Shown piece after piece: positions 34,559 through 43,866 of a stretch of DNA of 64,000 bases. Source of the stretch: JBBQUN01 sp963698395 (lineage in GTDB: Bacteria > Actinomycetota > Acidimicrobiia > Acidimicrobiales > SZUA-35); contig CAVOQQ010000008.1 in assembly GCA_963698395.1 (NCBI GenBank), positions 1,240,001 through 1,304,000 on the forward strand. Direction: 5' to 3'. Below the pieces are notes generated by a model. That model was not told the origin of the DNA. It saw only the letters and a list, made by a program, of their open reading frames with translations, and did no database searches. The translations under genes and the position numbers were made by a program. Positions within the stretch are counted from its first letter, which is position 1; each line of letters starts with the position of its first letter.

Positions 34559-35275
34559 GTGATCCTCGATGCCCCTACTCATCGCAAGCGAAACGAGAGA
34601 CCGTTGAAGAGCACCGTCAGGGTCGGCGAACGATCGGTCGAACTGCCATCGGTCATCACGACCCGACAGCAGTTCAAACGCACCTTCCGCCTCGATGAGA
34701 TGTACCGCAACTTCGTGTTCCTCCCGCGAGCACTGGCGTCGTTGGTCGACAACCGGCGCAATCCGATCGTCGATCAACAGCTCGTGGAGCGACTGCAACT
34801 CGCCGTGACCGAGGTCAGTGGTTGCGCCGCCTGCTCCTACGAACATGCCAAGATGGCCCTGCGCCAGGGTCTGAGCGGTGACGAGATCGCCAGCTTGCTC
34901 CGAGGAAGCGACGACTTCGTGACGCCCGAGGAGGCGACGGCCATCGTCTTCGCCCAGCATTTCGCCGACAAGAGCGGCTGCCCTGATGTCGACGCCTATC
35001 GAGCCCTCGTCGACCGGTACGGCGAGAAGTCGGCGCGCATCATGCTCTCGGCTGTTCAGGTCATGCTCGTCGGCAACATGCTCGGCATCCCCTACAGCGC
35101 ATTCCAGTCGAGGCGCAGAGGCAAACCATTTCCCGACAGCTCCCTGAGCTACGAGGTGAGCATGCTCACCGCAGGCCTGGCGATGTTGCCCGCTGCCTCG
35201 ATCCACGGCGTCCTGCGTGGCCTGATCGGCCGGCCGAACCAGCGATTCGACTGCGAGCGTTCCACGGCGTCCTGA
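34559..35275 (+). CDS. carboxymuconolactone decarboxylase (AhpD-like) family protein
   Basis: The product is up to 238 residues. The CMD/AhpD core is LQLAVTEVSGCAACSYEHAKMALRQGLS, with the CxxC pair and downstream His of the peroxidase-type active site. It is followed by the helix pair VDAYRALVDRYGEKSARIMLSAVQVMLVGNMLG. Members reduce peroxides or decarboxylate small acids; here a redox role is more likely because of CxxC. The frame begins at GTG 34559, one base after the preceding stop, but a TTG at 34604 (after GAGAG) is also possible. Confidence 0.8.
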   Translation: MILDAPTHRKRNERPLKSTVRVGERSVELPSVITTRQQFKRTFRLDEMYRNFVFLPRALASLVDNRRNPIVDQQLVERLQLAVTEVSGCAACSYEHAKMALRQGLSGDEIASLLRGSDDFVTPEEATAIVFAQHFADKSGCPDVDAYRALVDRYGEKSARIMLSAVQVMLVGNMLGIPYSAFQSRRRGKPFPDSSLSYEVSMLTAGLAMLPAASIHGVLRGLIGRPNQRFDCERSTAS

Positions 35276-35291
35276 CCACGACCGATCGTGG
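35276..35291. terminator. hairpin between convergent genes
   Basis: CCACGA-CCGA-TCGTGG gives a 6-bp stem and 4-base loop directly after the CMD stop and before the end of the opposite-strand small gene. No T-run is seen, so a bidirectional terminator is plausible but unproven. Confidence 0.4.
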
Positions 35292-35311
35292 CTTCGACCG
35301 TGTCGTCGATG
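35283..35311. repeat. 29-bp segment repeated inside ackA (28/29 identical)
   Basis: This intergenic stretch matches 36583-36611 inside ackA at 28 of 29 positions, with the starts exactly 1,300 bp apart. It includes a 22-bp perfect core. The ackA copy encodes part of the segment around DDTVEAAIETL. It may be a remnant of a partial duplication. Confidence 0.6.
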
Positions 35312-35316
35312 GATGC

Positions 35317-35607
35317 TCAGGATCCCCCGGGGTAGAGGTTCTTCTCGGTCTCACCGATGAATCCAGTGTTGCGTTTCGCGAAGATGGCGTCGGCTTCATC
35401 GAATTGGAGGACGAGACCGAGCCTGGCGCTGAACGGATTCTGATGCTCATGGACCAGCATGAACCCTCCGACTTCGTCCTTCGGCTCGCCGATGCCGGCC
35501 GCGTCGAACAGAGCATGCAATGCGGCGCGCTCCGGGTCGGTGAGTTCGAGCCCGTCGAGCTTCTGCCCGAGTGAGCGGACGGCGTTCGCGTCGTCAATGT
35601 CTCTCAT
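35317..35607 (-). CDS. small hypothetical protein
   Basis: The product is 96 residues from the ATG at 35607 (a GTG two codons upstream is possible; GAGG precedes the ATG). It starts with an acidic helix (MRDIDDANAVRSLGQKLDGLELTDPERAALHALFDAAG), then GGFMLVHEHQNPFSARLGLVLQFDEADAIFAKR. It is soluble with no Cys. I know no family. The strong codon bias and clear start support a real gene. Confidence 0.6.
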   Translation of the reverse strand: MRDIDDANAVRSLGQKLDGLELTDPERAALHALFDAAGIGEPKDEVGGFMLVHEHQNPFSARLGLVLQFDEADAIFAKRNTGFIGETEKNLYPGGS

Positions 35608-35737
35608 GGCCACCTCATGCTCCCAACGGTTTCGTGTGGATCCACGACGCCGGTGGACCGGCTTGGTTACACGAAGCCAATCCGGCGAGTGTCGTTCCGT
35701 TCGTGCAGCAATGAGCGGTGAGCAGCGCGGAATCGGA

Positions 35738-36925
35738 TCAGGAGACCGCAGCCAGCGTGTCGCGGGCGATGGCCAGCTCCTCGTCGGTGGGGATCACGAG
35801 GACCTGGGCTTTCGCCCCATCCGGTGAGATCGTTCGCTCGCCCACGTCGGCGATGTTCCGGGCGGGGTCGACTTGGAGCCCGAGGAATCCGAGTCCGTCG
35901 ATGACCCGTGCTCGCAAGGCAGCGTCGTTCTCGCCGACGCCCGCCGTGAAGGTCACGGCGTCGAGACCCCCCATGACGGCGGCGTACGCGCCGACGTAGT
36001 GTTTGATTCGTCGCACATAGACCTCGAGTGCGAGCCGAGCGGCAGCGTCGCCACCATCGGCGGCGGCATGTACGTCACGCATGTCGTTCACCCCGGCGAG
36101 CCCGACCAGACCACTCCGTCGATTGAGCAAGGTGTCGACCTCGTCGATCGACAGGCCGGCGGCCCGTTGGAGGTAGATCACAATGGCCGGGTCGAGATCG
36201 CCTGAGCGGGTGCCCATGACCAGACCCTCGAGCGGCGTGAGGCCCATCGAGGTGGCCACCGGTCGACCGTCGACCACGGCCGAAGCCGACGCCCCGTTGC
36301 CCAGATGCAACACGATCTGGCGCAGATCACCGCGGCCCAACATCGCGGCGGCCATGCCCGACACGTAACGATGCGACGTGCCATGGAAGCCGTAGCGGCG
36401 AATGCCGTACGCATCCGCGACGCCGCGATCGATTGCGTAGGTGGTGGCCTCGTCGGGAAGGGACCGAAAGAATGCCGTGTCGAACACTGCGACATGGGGG
36501 ACGTCGGGCAGTGCGGCTCGGGCCACCTGTATGCCTGCGAGATTCGCGGGATTGTGCAGCGGGGCCAACGGTGACAGGGTCTCGATCGCGGCTTCGACCG
36601 TGTCGTCGATGACCGTGGGTTCGGAGAATTCGACGCCACCCATCACCACTCGGTGGCCGACCGCCATCAGGGAGGCACCGTTCAGCACCGGACCGTGGGT
36701 TTCGAAGGCGTCGAGTACCGCGGCCATCGCCGCCGTGTGGTCGGCCGCCACGACGGTGCGATCGGTTTTCCGCTCCCCGTTGGAGTGTCGCTGCAGGCCC
36801 TCGTCTTCACCGATGCGCTCGACCACGCCGCTCGTCCGACGACGGCCGGTGGCCGGCTCGATCAGCTCGTACTTGATCGAGGACGAGCCACAGTTGAGAA
36901 CCAGCACCCCGGCGTCGGAGGTCAC
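35738..36925 (-). CDS. ackA: acetate kinase
   Basis: The product is 395 residues, the normal length. It converts acetyl phosphate and ADP to acetate and ATP (reversible). ASKHA/acetokinase motifs are all present: VLNCGSSSIKYEL, GHRVVMGG, VFDTAFF with the catalytic Asp, YGFHGTSHRYV, VLHLGNGASA, MGTRSGDLDP and FTAGVGEN. It overlaps the pta stop by four bases (ATGA), so the two are translationally coupled and form an acetate/acetyl-CoA interconversion operon. Confidence 0.96.
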   Translation of the reverse strand: MTSDAGVLVLNCGSSSIKYELIEPATGRRRTSGVVERIGEDEGLQRHSNGERKTDRTVVAADHTAAMAAVLDAFETHGPVLNGASLMAVGHRVVMGGVEFSEPTVIDDTVEAAIETLSPLAPLHNPANLAGIQVARAALPDVPHVAVFDTAFFRSLPDEATTYAIDRGVADAYGIRRYGFHGTSHRYVSGMAAAMLGRGDLRQIVLHLGNGASASAVVDGRPVATSMGLTPLEGLVMGTRSGDLDPAIVIYLQRAAGLSIDEVDTLLNRRSGLVGLAGVNDMRDVHAAADGGDAAARLALEVYVRRIKHYVGAYAAVMGGLDAVTFTAGVGENDAALRARVIDGLGFLGLQVDPARNIADVGERTISPDGAKAQVLVIPTDEELAIARDTLAAVS

Positions 36926-39024
36926 ACCGAGGTGTCCAGATCGCGTATCGCCGCTTGGGATGCCGTGATGGCGACCGTGTTCACGATGTCGCGCACGGTT
37001 GCCCCGCGCGACAGATCATTGACCGGTCTGGCCAGGCCCTGCAGAATCGGCCCGATGGCGATGGCACCGGCCGACCGCTGGACCGCCTTGTAGGTGTTGT
37101 TGCCGGTGTTCAGATCGGGGAACACGAAAACGGTGGCCCGACCAGCGACTGCCGAGCCCGGCATCTTCGAGGCCGCCACGTCGGCGTCGATGGCCGCGTC
37201 GTACTGGACCGGCCCGTCGATCATCAGGTCGGGGCGTCGCTGCCGCACCAGCCGCGTGGCCTCCCTGACCTTGTCGACATCGGCTCCCGAGCCCGAGTCA
37301 CCGGTCGAGTACGACAGCATCGCGATCCGGGGTTCGATCCCGAAACTGGCGGCAGTACCCGCCGACGCAATCGCAATGTCGGCCAACTCGTCGACGGTGG
37401 GCTCCGGGATCACGGCGCAGTCCCCATAGACGAGGACGCGGTCGGGCAGACACATGAAGAACACCGACGACACGACATCAACACCGGGCGCGGTCTTGAT
37501 GATCTCGAACGAGGGCGTCACGGTGTGGGCGGTCGAGTGCGCGGCGCCCGACACCATCCCGTCGGCGTGGCCCAGGTAGACCATCATCGTCCCGAAGTAG
37601 GACACATCGCGCATGATGTCGAGGGCCGGGTCGATCGTCATGCCCCGATGGGCCCGGAGATCGGCGTAGACCCTGGCGTACTCCTCCCGGCGCCGGCTCG
37701 CCGCCGGGTTGATGATGTCGACGTCGTCAAGCCTGAGGCCCAGTGCCGCGGCCCGCGACCGCACGGCCGCTGGGTCACCCAGGATCGTCAAGCGGGCCAC
37801 GTTGCGAGCTCGCAGCGTGGCGGCGGCAGAGAGGATGCGGTCGTCTTCGCCCTCGGGAAGGACGATGTGTCGATGCGCGGCGCGTGCCCGCTCGAGCAGT
37901 TGCAGCTCGAACATCAACGGGGTGACCGTACTGGGCCGCGAAATGCCGCCGAGCATCTTGTCGATGTCGGCGCCGAGGTGATCCTCGAAGGTGGCGAGTG
38001 CTCGATCGACCTTCCGCGTCGAATTGCGCGACAGCCCGCCCTTGGTGGCTGCGATGGCGGCCGCCGTGTCGAACGAATCGAGCTCGGTGGAGATGATGGG
38101 CAAGTGCGCTTCGATACCGGCGATCAGCCGTGAGACGTTGGCGTCAGGGACGAACCCACCGCTGAGCACCACGGCCGACACCGAAGGCGCGTCGGCCGAG
38201 GCACAACTGGCGGCGAGCGCCAACAGAACGTCGGACCGGTCACCGGCTGCGATACAGAGCTGACCGTCGCCGAGATAACCCAGCACGTGCTCCACGTTCA
38301 TCCCACAGAGCAGCGTGTCGGTGTAAAGGCGGTCGAGGAGATGATCGTCACCCGCGATGAGGGTGCCGCCGACCGCCCGCATGGCATCGATGATCTGTGG
38401 GGCCGAAACGAGCGGGTCTTCCGGCACGACCCAGGTGGGCACGGGCATGCCTTCACTCGTGCGGCAGTCGTTCAGTCCGTCCTGGAGAACCGACACCATG
38501 TCGGGATCGGCCCGATTGACCACGACCGCCAGCACGGTGGCGTGAGCATGGCAGAGCTCGTTGATCGTGAGGTCGACCAGATGGCCGATGCTGCCGAGCC
38601 GGCGCCCTTTTCCGCTGACCACACCGAGCACGGGAACCCCGAGGTTGGCGGCGATCTGTCCGTTCACGCCCAACTCGATCGGACTCGCCACCTCGCTGTA
38701 GTCGGAGCCGACCACGACCACGGCGTCACAACCCTCGGCGAGCTCGTGGTAGCGCTCGACGATGGCCGCCATCGCGGCGTCGGTGTTGTCGTGGACCTCG
38801 TCGTAGGTGACCCCCACCGCCGACGGGAACGGACGGTCGGTGCGATGCGCCAGAAGGTCGATGACCTCGTCGGGAGCATCCCGATCGTGCACGACGGGAC
38901 GGAACACGCCGACGACACCAACCCGCCGAGCGAGGGCGTCGACCAGCCCAAGAGCGACCAGGGACTTGCCGCTCTGCGCCTCGGCGGCGATCACGTAGAC
39001 AGCGTTCGAAGGAGAGGGGGCCAT
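36922..39024 (-). CDS. pta: phosphate acetyltransferase, long form
   Basis: The product is 700 residues. It transfers acetyl between CoA and phosphate, feeding AckA. Residues 1-210 are a P-loop BioD-like domain (EAQSGKSLVALGLVDALA), about 210-340 the DRTGG domain, and 380-700 the catalytic PTA domain (IVLPEGEDDRIL, MMVYLGHADGMVSGAAHSTAHTV, SSVFFMCLPDRVLVYGDCAVIPEPT, FPDLNTGNNTYKAVQR). This three-part form occurs in E. coli and many actinobacteria. I start at the ATG at 39024; the 111 upstream codons of the open frame are Arg/Ser-rich and not protein-like. Confidence 0.95.
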   Translation of the reverse strand: MAPSPSNAVYVIAAEAQSGKSLVALGLVDALARRVGVVGVFRPVVHDRDAPDEVIDLLAHRTDRPFPSAVGVTYDEVHDNTDAAMAAIVERYHELAEGCDAVVVVGSDYSEVASPIELGVNGQIAANLGVPVLGVVSGKGRRLGSIGHLVDLTINELCHAHATVLAVVVNRADPDMVSVLQDGLNDCRTSEGMPVPTWVVPEDPLVSAPQIIDAMRAVGGTLIAGDDHLLDRLYTDTLLCGMNVEHVLGYLGDGQLCIAAGDRSDVLLALAASCASADAPSVSAVVLSGGFVPDANVSRLIAGIEAHLPIISTELDSFDTAAAIAATKGGLSRNSTRKVDRALATFEDHLGADIDKMLGGISRPSTVTPLMFELQLLERARAAHRHIVLPEGEDDRILSAAATLRARNVARLTILGDPAAVRSRAAALGLRLDDVDIINPAASRRREEYARVYADLRAHRGMTIDPALDIMRDVSYFGTMMVYLGHADGMVSGAAHSTAHTVTPSFEIIKTAPGVDVVSSVFFMCLPDRVLVYGDCAVIPEPTVDELADIAIASAGTAASFGIEPRIAMLSYSTGDSGSGADVDKVREATRLVRQRRPDLMIDGPVQYDAAIDADVAASKMPGSAVAGRATVFVFPDLNTGNNTYKAVQRSAGAIAIGPILQGLARPVNDLSRGATVRDIVNTVAITASQAAIRDLDTSV

Positions 39025-39229
39025 CACGCTCGACAGTAGTGCGCCGACAGCGAGTTGTGAGACTGGATCATCGCGAGGTCTGAACGAGAGGTCTGGACGC
39101 CGAGCGACCGACCCTGCAACCGGGGGCGATCGGCCCCCGCTCGGTTGGTGCTCAGGCCGGTGACGATTCGATCGACCGGAACACTCAGAGGACGTTCTCG
39201 CCCCAGATCTTGGCTTGTCGGGGTGGCTG

Positions 39230-40123
39230 CTAGTGCGACGGGGAACCCGAGTGCTTCGGCGGTCGAGGTAGCAGCGACGGCGTCCGGCGTTTGTAGTCCT
39301 GATAGGCCGGTTCGTCACCCCACTTCTCGTCGCCCCGTGCTTCGAGCAGCGGCACACCGCTGATCCGGGTGAGCAAGACGAAGACGAACACCGGCGAGAT
39401 CAGCATCACCCAGCGCCAGCCGGTGAGAATCGGAATCGCCATGATCGCAACCCCGGTCCACAGCACGATCTCACCGAAGTAGTTGGGGTGGCGCGACCAC
39501 GCCCACAGCCCGACATCGATGAAGCGCCCCTTGTTCGCCGGATCGGCCCGAAAGGCGCTCTTCTGGTTGTCGGCGGTGACCTCGATGGCGAAACCGGCGA
39601 GCCAGATCACCAGGCCGACGGCGGCGAAGACGTCGAACGACTGCCGTTCGGCTCCGGTGATGATCGACAGGGCACAGGCGACGGTGAGGAAGACCCAGAG
39701 GCCCTGAATCGACCACATCATGAAGAAGCGAAGCGGGTTGTGCTTGATCCGATCGAATCGCCCGTCGCCCCCGTCACGTTTGACTCGACGGAACAGAAAA
39801 GTGCCGAGACGTCCGGCCCAGACGACGACGAGCAACGCGACGATGACGGCGCGGGCATCGAGATCCTGCGAAGCCAGCAACGCAACCGCAGTGACGGTCA
39901 GGTACGTGATGCTCCCGGTGAGGTCGTAGTAGTGCTCGGTGCGGGCGAGATACGACGGCACGAAGACGATGAACTGGATCCCGAACGCGAGCATCGCACA
40001 CAGGGCGAAAACGGGGAAGCCACCGACCTCTGCACTCCCCTGGCTGCCCGCTGCGGCAATGAGCGCGCCGATCACGACACTGGCGACGATGCCGATGATC
40101 GAGGTCCTGTTGAATCGGCTCAC
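39230..40123 (-). CDS. DUF1295 (steroid 5-alpha-reductase-like) membrane protein
   Basis: The product is 297 residues with about seven membrane helices. The signature is in the C-terminal third: KGRFIDVGLWAWSRHPNYFGEIVLWTG, which in the DUF1295/ICMT/SRD5A families binds NADPH or SAM, and FKxRTPSLLPRPP-like ending (YKRRTPSLLPRPP). Such proteins reduce or methylate lipids in the membrane, but the substrate here is unknown. It is upstream of pta on the same strand with a 205-base gap, so separate transcription is likely. Confidence 0.88.
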   Translation of the reverse strand: MSRFNRTSIIGIVASVVIGALIAAAGSQGSAEVGGFPVFALCAMLAFGIQFIVFVPSYLARTEHYYDLTGSITYLTVTAVALLASQDLDARAVIVALLVVVWAGRLGTFLFRRVKRDGGDGRFDRIKHNPLRFFMMWSIQGLWVFLTVACALSIITGAERQSFDVFAAVGLVIWLAGFAIEVTADNQKSAFRADPANKGRFIDVGLWAWSRHPNYFGEIVLWTGVAIMAIPILTGWRWVMLISPVFVFVLLTRISGVPLLEARGDEKWGDEPAYQDYKRRTPSLLPRPPKHSGSPSH

Positions 40124-40275
40124 GATGCCCCTTCCTTCGTGTTGAGATCGAGCGGCTTACGGTAGTGGGTCACCGGGCGTCGCCGCATCGACCTTCACTG
40201 TTGTGCTCTCCGGCCGACAGGAGACGGATGTGCCCGCGATCCCGACCAGGCGTACACGGCGCCCGACATCGAATC

Positions 40276-40578
40276 ATGCCGCTCATCCTGATCCTGTCTG
40301 CCGCCTTCCTCACGGCGTGTTCGGAGTCGATCTCGGTGTTCGTGCACCATGACTGTCCCGATCCGGTGCCCGTCACGATCGTCGACGATTGGTTCGATCA
40401 GGCGCCGAAGTTGGTCGATCCGGGCATCGACGTCGCGGTTTACTCGATCTGCTGCGAGCCCGGCCAGAATGGCGAGTTGATCATCTCCTCCGGACGCTGG
40501 ACGGAAACGGTCAGCTACGACCGTTTGCGCGAGGACCCACTCGTCGTCATCCCACCCGAGGCATGCCACGCGCCGTAG
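40276..40578 (+). CDS. small lipoprotein
   Basis: The product is 100 residues. The ATG at 40276 starts a short signal peptide (MPLILILSAAFLTAC) with a lipobox at Cys15. The mature part has four more cysteines (HDCPDPVPV, SICCEPG, EACHAP) and mixed strands. The longer frame upstream is Arg/Pro-rich and not signal-like. No family is recognised. It should be anchored to the membrane outer face. Confidence 0.6.
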   Translation: MPLILILSAAFLTACSESISVFVHHDCPDPVPVTIVDDWFDQAPKLVDPGIDVAVYSICCEPGQNGELIISSGRWTETVSYDRLREDPLVVIPPEACHAP

Positions 40579-40634
40579 TTCTGGGGCTGATCGACACCTC
40601 TCCGCCTGTCCCACTCGGGGCAAGGACCAAGCGA

Positions 40635-41492
40635 TCACTCAAGAACCGTCGGACCTGCACCGGCGACACGCGTTTGGCGCATGTGGCGCCGCCAGCGGTT
40701 GGCGTCGTAACCGGCACCACGATGCAGCACACACCGGTTGTCCCAGAACACGGTGTCGCCGACGGTCCACCGATGCGCGTACACCGACTCGGGCCGGGTC
40801 GCCTCTTCGTTGAGTTCGTCGATCAATCGACGGCTGTCGATACCTGACCACCCGATGATGGACCGAGCATGGGATCCCACATAGAAGTTCTTGGCTCCGG
40901 TGTTCGGGTTGGTGCGAACCAGCTTGTGCTCGATCGGCGGCAGAGACGCAGCGTGGTTGTCGTTGACCGGTGCGACCTTGGTCCGACTGAACACATAGTC
41001 GTGCAGCACATGCAGATCGTCGATTTCCTGTTTCTTGTCGGGGGCGAGGCGCTGATAAGCCGCACGTTGACTGACGAATTCGGTGTTGCCACCCTCGCCT
41101 GGCACTTCGTAAGCGTGCAGGATCGACACATATGAAGGAATCCGTCGGAACGACGAATCGGAGTGCCAAAGGTTGTTTCCCTTCTGGCTCGTTGTCTGTG
41201 GGTGGTTTTCGTCGCGCTTGCGTTCGGCATCGATCACGTTGCCGATCGTGGCGAGATAGACCCGCTCCCCGGTGATGCCGAAGGTGACATGCCCTTCCTC
41301 GGGCTCACCAAGCTGCCGGGTGAGGGCGATGTGGGCCTCGTCGGTCATCGCCTGATCGGGGAAGTGCAGAACCGAGTAGTGATCGATTGCGGCGTGCAGA
41401 GCCGCAAGGGCTTCTTCGTCGAAGGAGACGGTGAGATCCACACCCGCTACTCGAGCGCCGAACTCGCTGTGCAACGGCTCGAACGTCATCAT
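40635..41492 (-). CDS. TauD/TfdA-family Fe(II)/2-oxoglutarate dioxygenase
   Basis: The product is 285 residues. The iron site is WHSDSS (His110, Asp112) and the distal His257 in DNRCVLHRGAGYD, followed by the 2-oxoglutarate Arg in RRHMRQTRVAG. Other family segments are VLHFPDQAMTDEAHIALTRQLGEPE and KNFYVGSHARSIIG. TauD/TfdA enzymes hydroxylate taurine, 2,4-D, alkyl sulfates or related acids; substrate here is unknown. The ATG at 41492 overlaps the DUF4440 stop (ATGA), so the genes are coupled. Confidence 0.9.
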   Translation of the reverse strand: MMTFEPLHSEFGARVAGVDLTVSFDEEALAALHAAIDHYSVLHFPDQAMTDEAHIALTRQLGEPEEGHVTFGITGERVYLATIGNVIDAERKRDENHPQTTSQKGNNLWHSDSSFRRIPSYVSILHAYEVPGEGGNTEFVSQRAAYQRLAPDKKQEIDDLHVLHDYVFSRTKVAPVNDNHAASLPPIEHKLVRTNPNTGAKNFYVGSHARSIIGWSGIDSRRLIDELNEEATRPESVYAHRWTVGDTVFWDNRCVLHRGAGYDANRWRRHMRQTRVAGAGPTVLE

Positions 41493-41860
41493 GACTTGGG
41501 GAGCGGTGTGTTCTGCCAGGCGAAGAACTGCCAGCGCCCATCCTCGTTCACCCATACTGCGGTGAATCGGGCGACGATGGTCATCTCACGATCTTGGACT
41601 CCAACGCCGAAGGTCGCCTTTCCGGTGATGACGGCGGTAGTGCCAGATGTGATCACGGCAACGTCTTCTCGCTCGACCGAGCGGTAGTCAACCAAGCCGC
41701 CGGTGATCGAGTCGAGCCAGCTGTCCTTGGTGTCGACGATCGCATTCGAGTGCGTGTAACTCAGCGAAGGGTGAACGAGCTGATCGAGAGCGTCGAAGTC
41801 GTTGCCGATCAGCGCAGCCCATCGCTGTTCTTCGAGTGCGAGTAGATCGTCTGAGGTCAT
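41489..41860 (-). CDS. DUF4440/NTF2-like protein
   Basis: The product is 123 residues with the SnoaL/DUF4440 cone fold pattern: LLALEEQRWAALIGNDFDALDQLVHPSLSYTHSNAIVDTKDSWLDSI, then VAVITSGTTAVITGKATF and VWVNEDGRWQFFAWQNTPLP. Such proteins bind or isomerise small molecules. It is coupled to the TauD-like gene and lies 156 bases after the Crp-type regulator, so the three may share a control unit. Confidence 0.85.
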   Translation of the reverse strand: MTSDDLLALEEQRWAALIGNDFDALDQLVHPSLSYTHSNAIVDTKDSWLDSITGGLVDYRSVEREDVAVITSGTTAVITGKATFGVGVQDREMTIVARFTAVWVNEDGRWQFFAWQNTPLPKS

Positions 41861-42016
41861 GCCGCGACGCTACTCATCGTTCCGACGCCACGCACGGCAA
41901 ACGGTCGGGGTCGAACCGACCAGCTCGCCAGTCACCGTCGACAGCAGGATCTGGGCGCCGAGCCCGGCCGTCAGGGCCTCGGTCGAGCTGGCGAACGCAA
42001 CGGCAAACGCGATCTG

Positions 42017-42685
42017 TCAGGACCCCGCAGCGAGTTCCTCGAGCAGATCGAGATCGAGGATCGAGATCCGTCCCCGACCTGTTCTGATACACCCAGAGCG
42101 TCGAAGCGAAGCCAACGATCGAGCAGCGGCCTCGCGGGTGGATCCGACCCAGGCCGCCACCTCCTCCTGCGTGATGGGTATGTCAGCCGAGCCGGTGCCG
42201 CCGTGCCGGCGGAATCTCGCCCCGAGATCGACGAGCAGTTGCGCTACCCGGGTATCGGCAGACTCGACCGACCGGGCAGACAGCCGCAGGTTCGTGACCG
42301 CGAGGTGGGCGGCGAGTTCGCGCAGCACCGCGATGGCGAGCGACGAAACGTTCTCGAGTTCGTCCAGGAATTCGTCGGCAGGCATCACCGCGATCACGGT
42401 CGGCTCCATCGTTCGAGCGGTTGCGGTTCGAGGAGCGCCCGAGATAGCCGACAGCTCGCCGAAACCCTCGACTGGAATCTTGGTTCCCAGCATGACCTCG
42501 CGCCCGCTCGGCGACGTCACGAAGAGGTTGACCCGACCAGAGAGGCAAGCGAAGAGCGAAGTCGAACGATCGCCCTCGGCAAACAGCATCTCGCCCGGTG
42601 CGAGACTCCGGCTCCGGCCGCGAGCGGCGATGAGCGTCCCCAGCGCAGCGCGATGGTCGGCCGACGCCGTTGCGACCCGATTCAT
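42017..42685 (-). CDS. Crp/Fnr-family transcriptional regulator
   Basis: The product is 222 residues. Residues about 15-125 form a cyclic-nucleotide-binding barrel (LAPGEMLFAEGDRSTSLFACLSGRVNLFV, then FGELSAISGAPRTATARTMEPTVIAVMP). The nucleotide-binding block FGE-x-SAISGAPRTATA keeps the Glu and the Arg-Thr pair of cAMP binders. The C-terminal winged HTH is ITQEEVAAWVGSTREAAARSLASLRRSGCI. No FNR-type N-terminal cysteines are present. It may control the coupled DUF4440-TauD genes downstream. Confidence 0.9.
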   Translation of the reverse strand: MNRVATASADHRAALGTLIAARGRSRSLAPGEMLFAEGDRSTSLFACLSGRVNLFVTSPSGREVMLGTKIPVEGFGELSAISGAPRTATARTMEPTVIAVMPADEFLDELENVSSLAIAVLRELAAHLAVTNLRLSARSVESADTRVAQLLVDLGARFRRHGGTGSADIPITQEEVAAWVGSTREAAARSLASLRRSGCIRTGRGRISILDLDLLEELAAGS

Positions 42686-42913
42686 GTGACGCCACCAACC
42701 TTCACCATGAGCGTCGTCACCGGTCCCCCCTCATCCCGACCGTACTACTCGCCGATTTCGCCGGCACAGGGAGATGCCGCCATGGCGCCAGCAGGATCTC
42801 CGAAGAGTTCTCACGAATGTGATCGACGTTACGGACGACTCGTTTCTGAACCATCATGGTGGTGAGGAGCCTTCGGAGAAGGGATCCGTTGGCCATCGAA
42901 CAAGGGGATCATC

Positions 42914-43375
42914 ATGAGTGCAGTCGTAGTCGGAGTCGATGGCAGCGAAACGGCATTGTTTGCAGCAAGGCGGGCAGCGGAAATCGCCACATCGCTCGGG
43001 CAACCACTCCACCTCGTGATGGCGGTGAAACCCGGCCGGTCCGAGACCATCGAAGTTGGTGGCGAGTCGTTCTTCGAGGACTGGACGAACGACAGCAAAC
43101 AACTGCTGCAACAAATCAAGCTCGAGATCGGCATGCCGAACGCAACCAGCTCACTCGGTTCCAAAGACCCAGTCGAAGCGATCTGCGCCGAGGCCGACAA
43201 GCTCGAAGCCTCGCTGATCGTGGTCGGGAATCGAAGGGTTCAGGGCGTCAAACGACTCCTGGGCGCTGTGGCGACCGGCGTACTACGCAATGCCGGCTGT
43301 GACGTGCTCGTCGTGCAGACCTCTGCCCCCGCCACCAACGAGGCGGCGGATGATTCAACCAGTCAACGTGTCTAG
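42914..43375 (+). CDS. single-domain universal stress protein
   Basis: The product is 153 residues with one UspA fold. It begins VVVGVDGSETALFAARRAAEIATSLGQPLHLV and has VSLGSKDPVEAICAEADKLEASLIVVGNRRVQG, then VATGVLRNAGCDVLVVQ. The Gly-rich loop G-N-R-R-x-G is a variant of the ATP-type loop, so nucleotide binding is uncertain. AAGGGGATC precedes the start. It overlaps by a few bases with the end of the opposite-strand gene. Confidence 0.88.
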   Translation: MSAVVVGVDGSETALFAARRAAEIATSLGQPLHLVMAVKPGRSETIEVGGESFFEDWTNDSKQLLQQIKLEIGMPNATSSLGSKDPVEAICAEADKLEASLIVVGNRRVQGVKRLLGAVATGVLRNAGCDVLVVQTSAPATNEAADDSTSQRV

Positions 43376-43866
43376 CCCATCGGATCGCGTCCGATCAGCC
43401 CAAGGAAACGAGTCATGGCGTCGGCGTCGGCAGGAACCTCGACCGGCTGCCCCATGAGCCCCATGCCTCTCATCATCTCGGCATTGGGCTCGATGCCGGC
43501 GATCATCGCCTCGGCAACGTCATTGCTTGCATGAGCCTCGATTCCGGCAGCTTTGGCCAGGTCCCACGAATGCCCGAGCGGATCCCAGGTGGTGAAAGCG
43601 AGGACGTCGTCGATGGTCGACTCACCGAACCAGTAGTTGCCGACCTTGCCGATGACGCCGGGTTGGTCGAGAGTCTCGAGTAACGCCTCGAGCGATGCGT
43701 TCCACAGTCCGACAGGATCATCGCCGGCATCGGGCATCTGTGGCATCGCCACTTCACCGGTACGCGCCATGGCCTCGATCGCATCGACCACAGCCGCCGC
43801 ATGGGCCACGACATCACGAGCACACCAAGGAGCGAGCCCGCTTCCGCTCGACACCACGCCGAGCAT
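43372..43866 (-). CDS. maleylpyruvate isomerase-like (TIGR03086/DinB-type) protein, start unclear
   Basis: The product is 164 residues from the ATG. It matches the mycothiol-dependent isomerase N-terminal/DinB-like helical fold (ARDVVAHAAAVVDAIEAMA, TTWDPLGHSWDLAKAAG, ending FLGLIGRDP). Family members start about 20-30 residues earlier. The frame remains open and family-like upstream (EHERSTLAAMLGVV) to a stop at 43921, with no ATG or GTG there. A CTG at 43908 or a lost start is possible. Annotated from 43866 for want of a better start. Confidence 0.7.
   Translation of the reverse strand: MLGVVSSGSGLAPWCARDVVAHAAAVVDAIEAMARTGEVAMPQMPDAGDDPVGLWNASLEALLETLDQPGVIGKVGNYWFGESTIDDVLAFTTWDPLGHSWDLAKAAGIEAHASNDVAEAMIAGIEPNAEMMRGMGLMGQPVEVPADADAMTRFLGLIGRDPMG

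Noticed and set aside
36955..38133. 392-residue plus-strand ORF
   Set aside because: Antisense to pta, which has all catalytic motifs on the minus strand.
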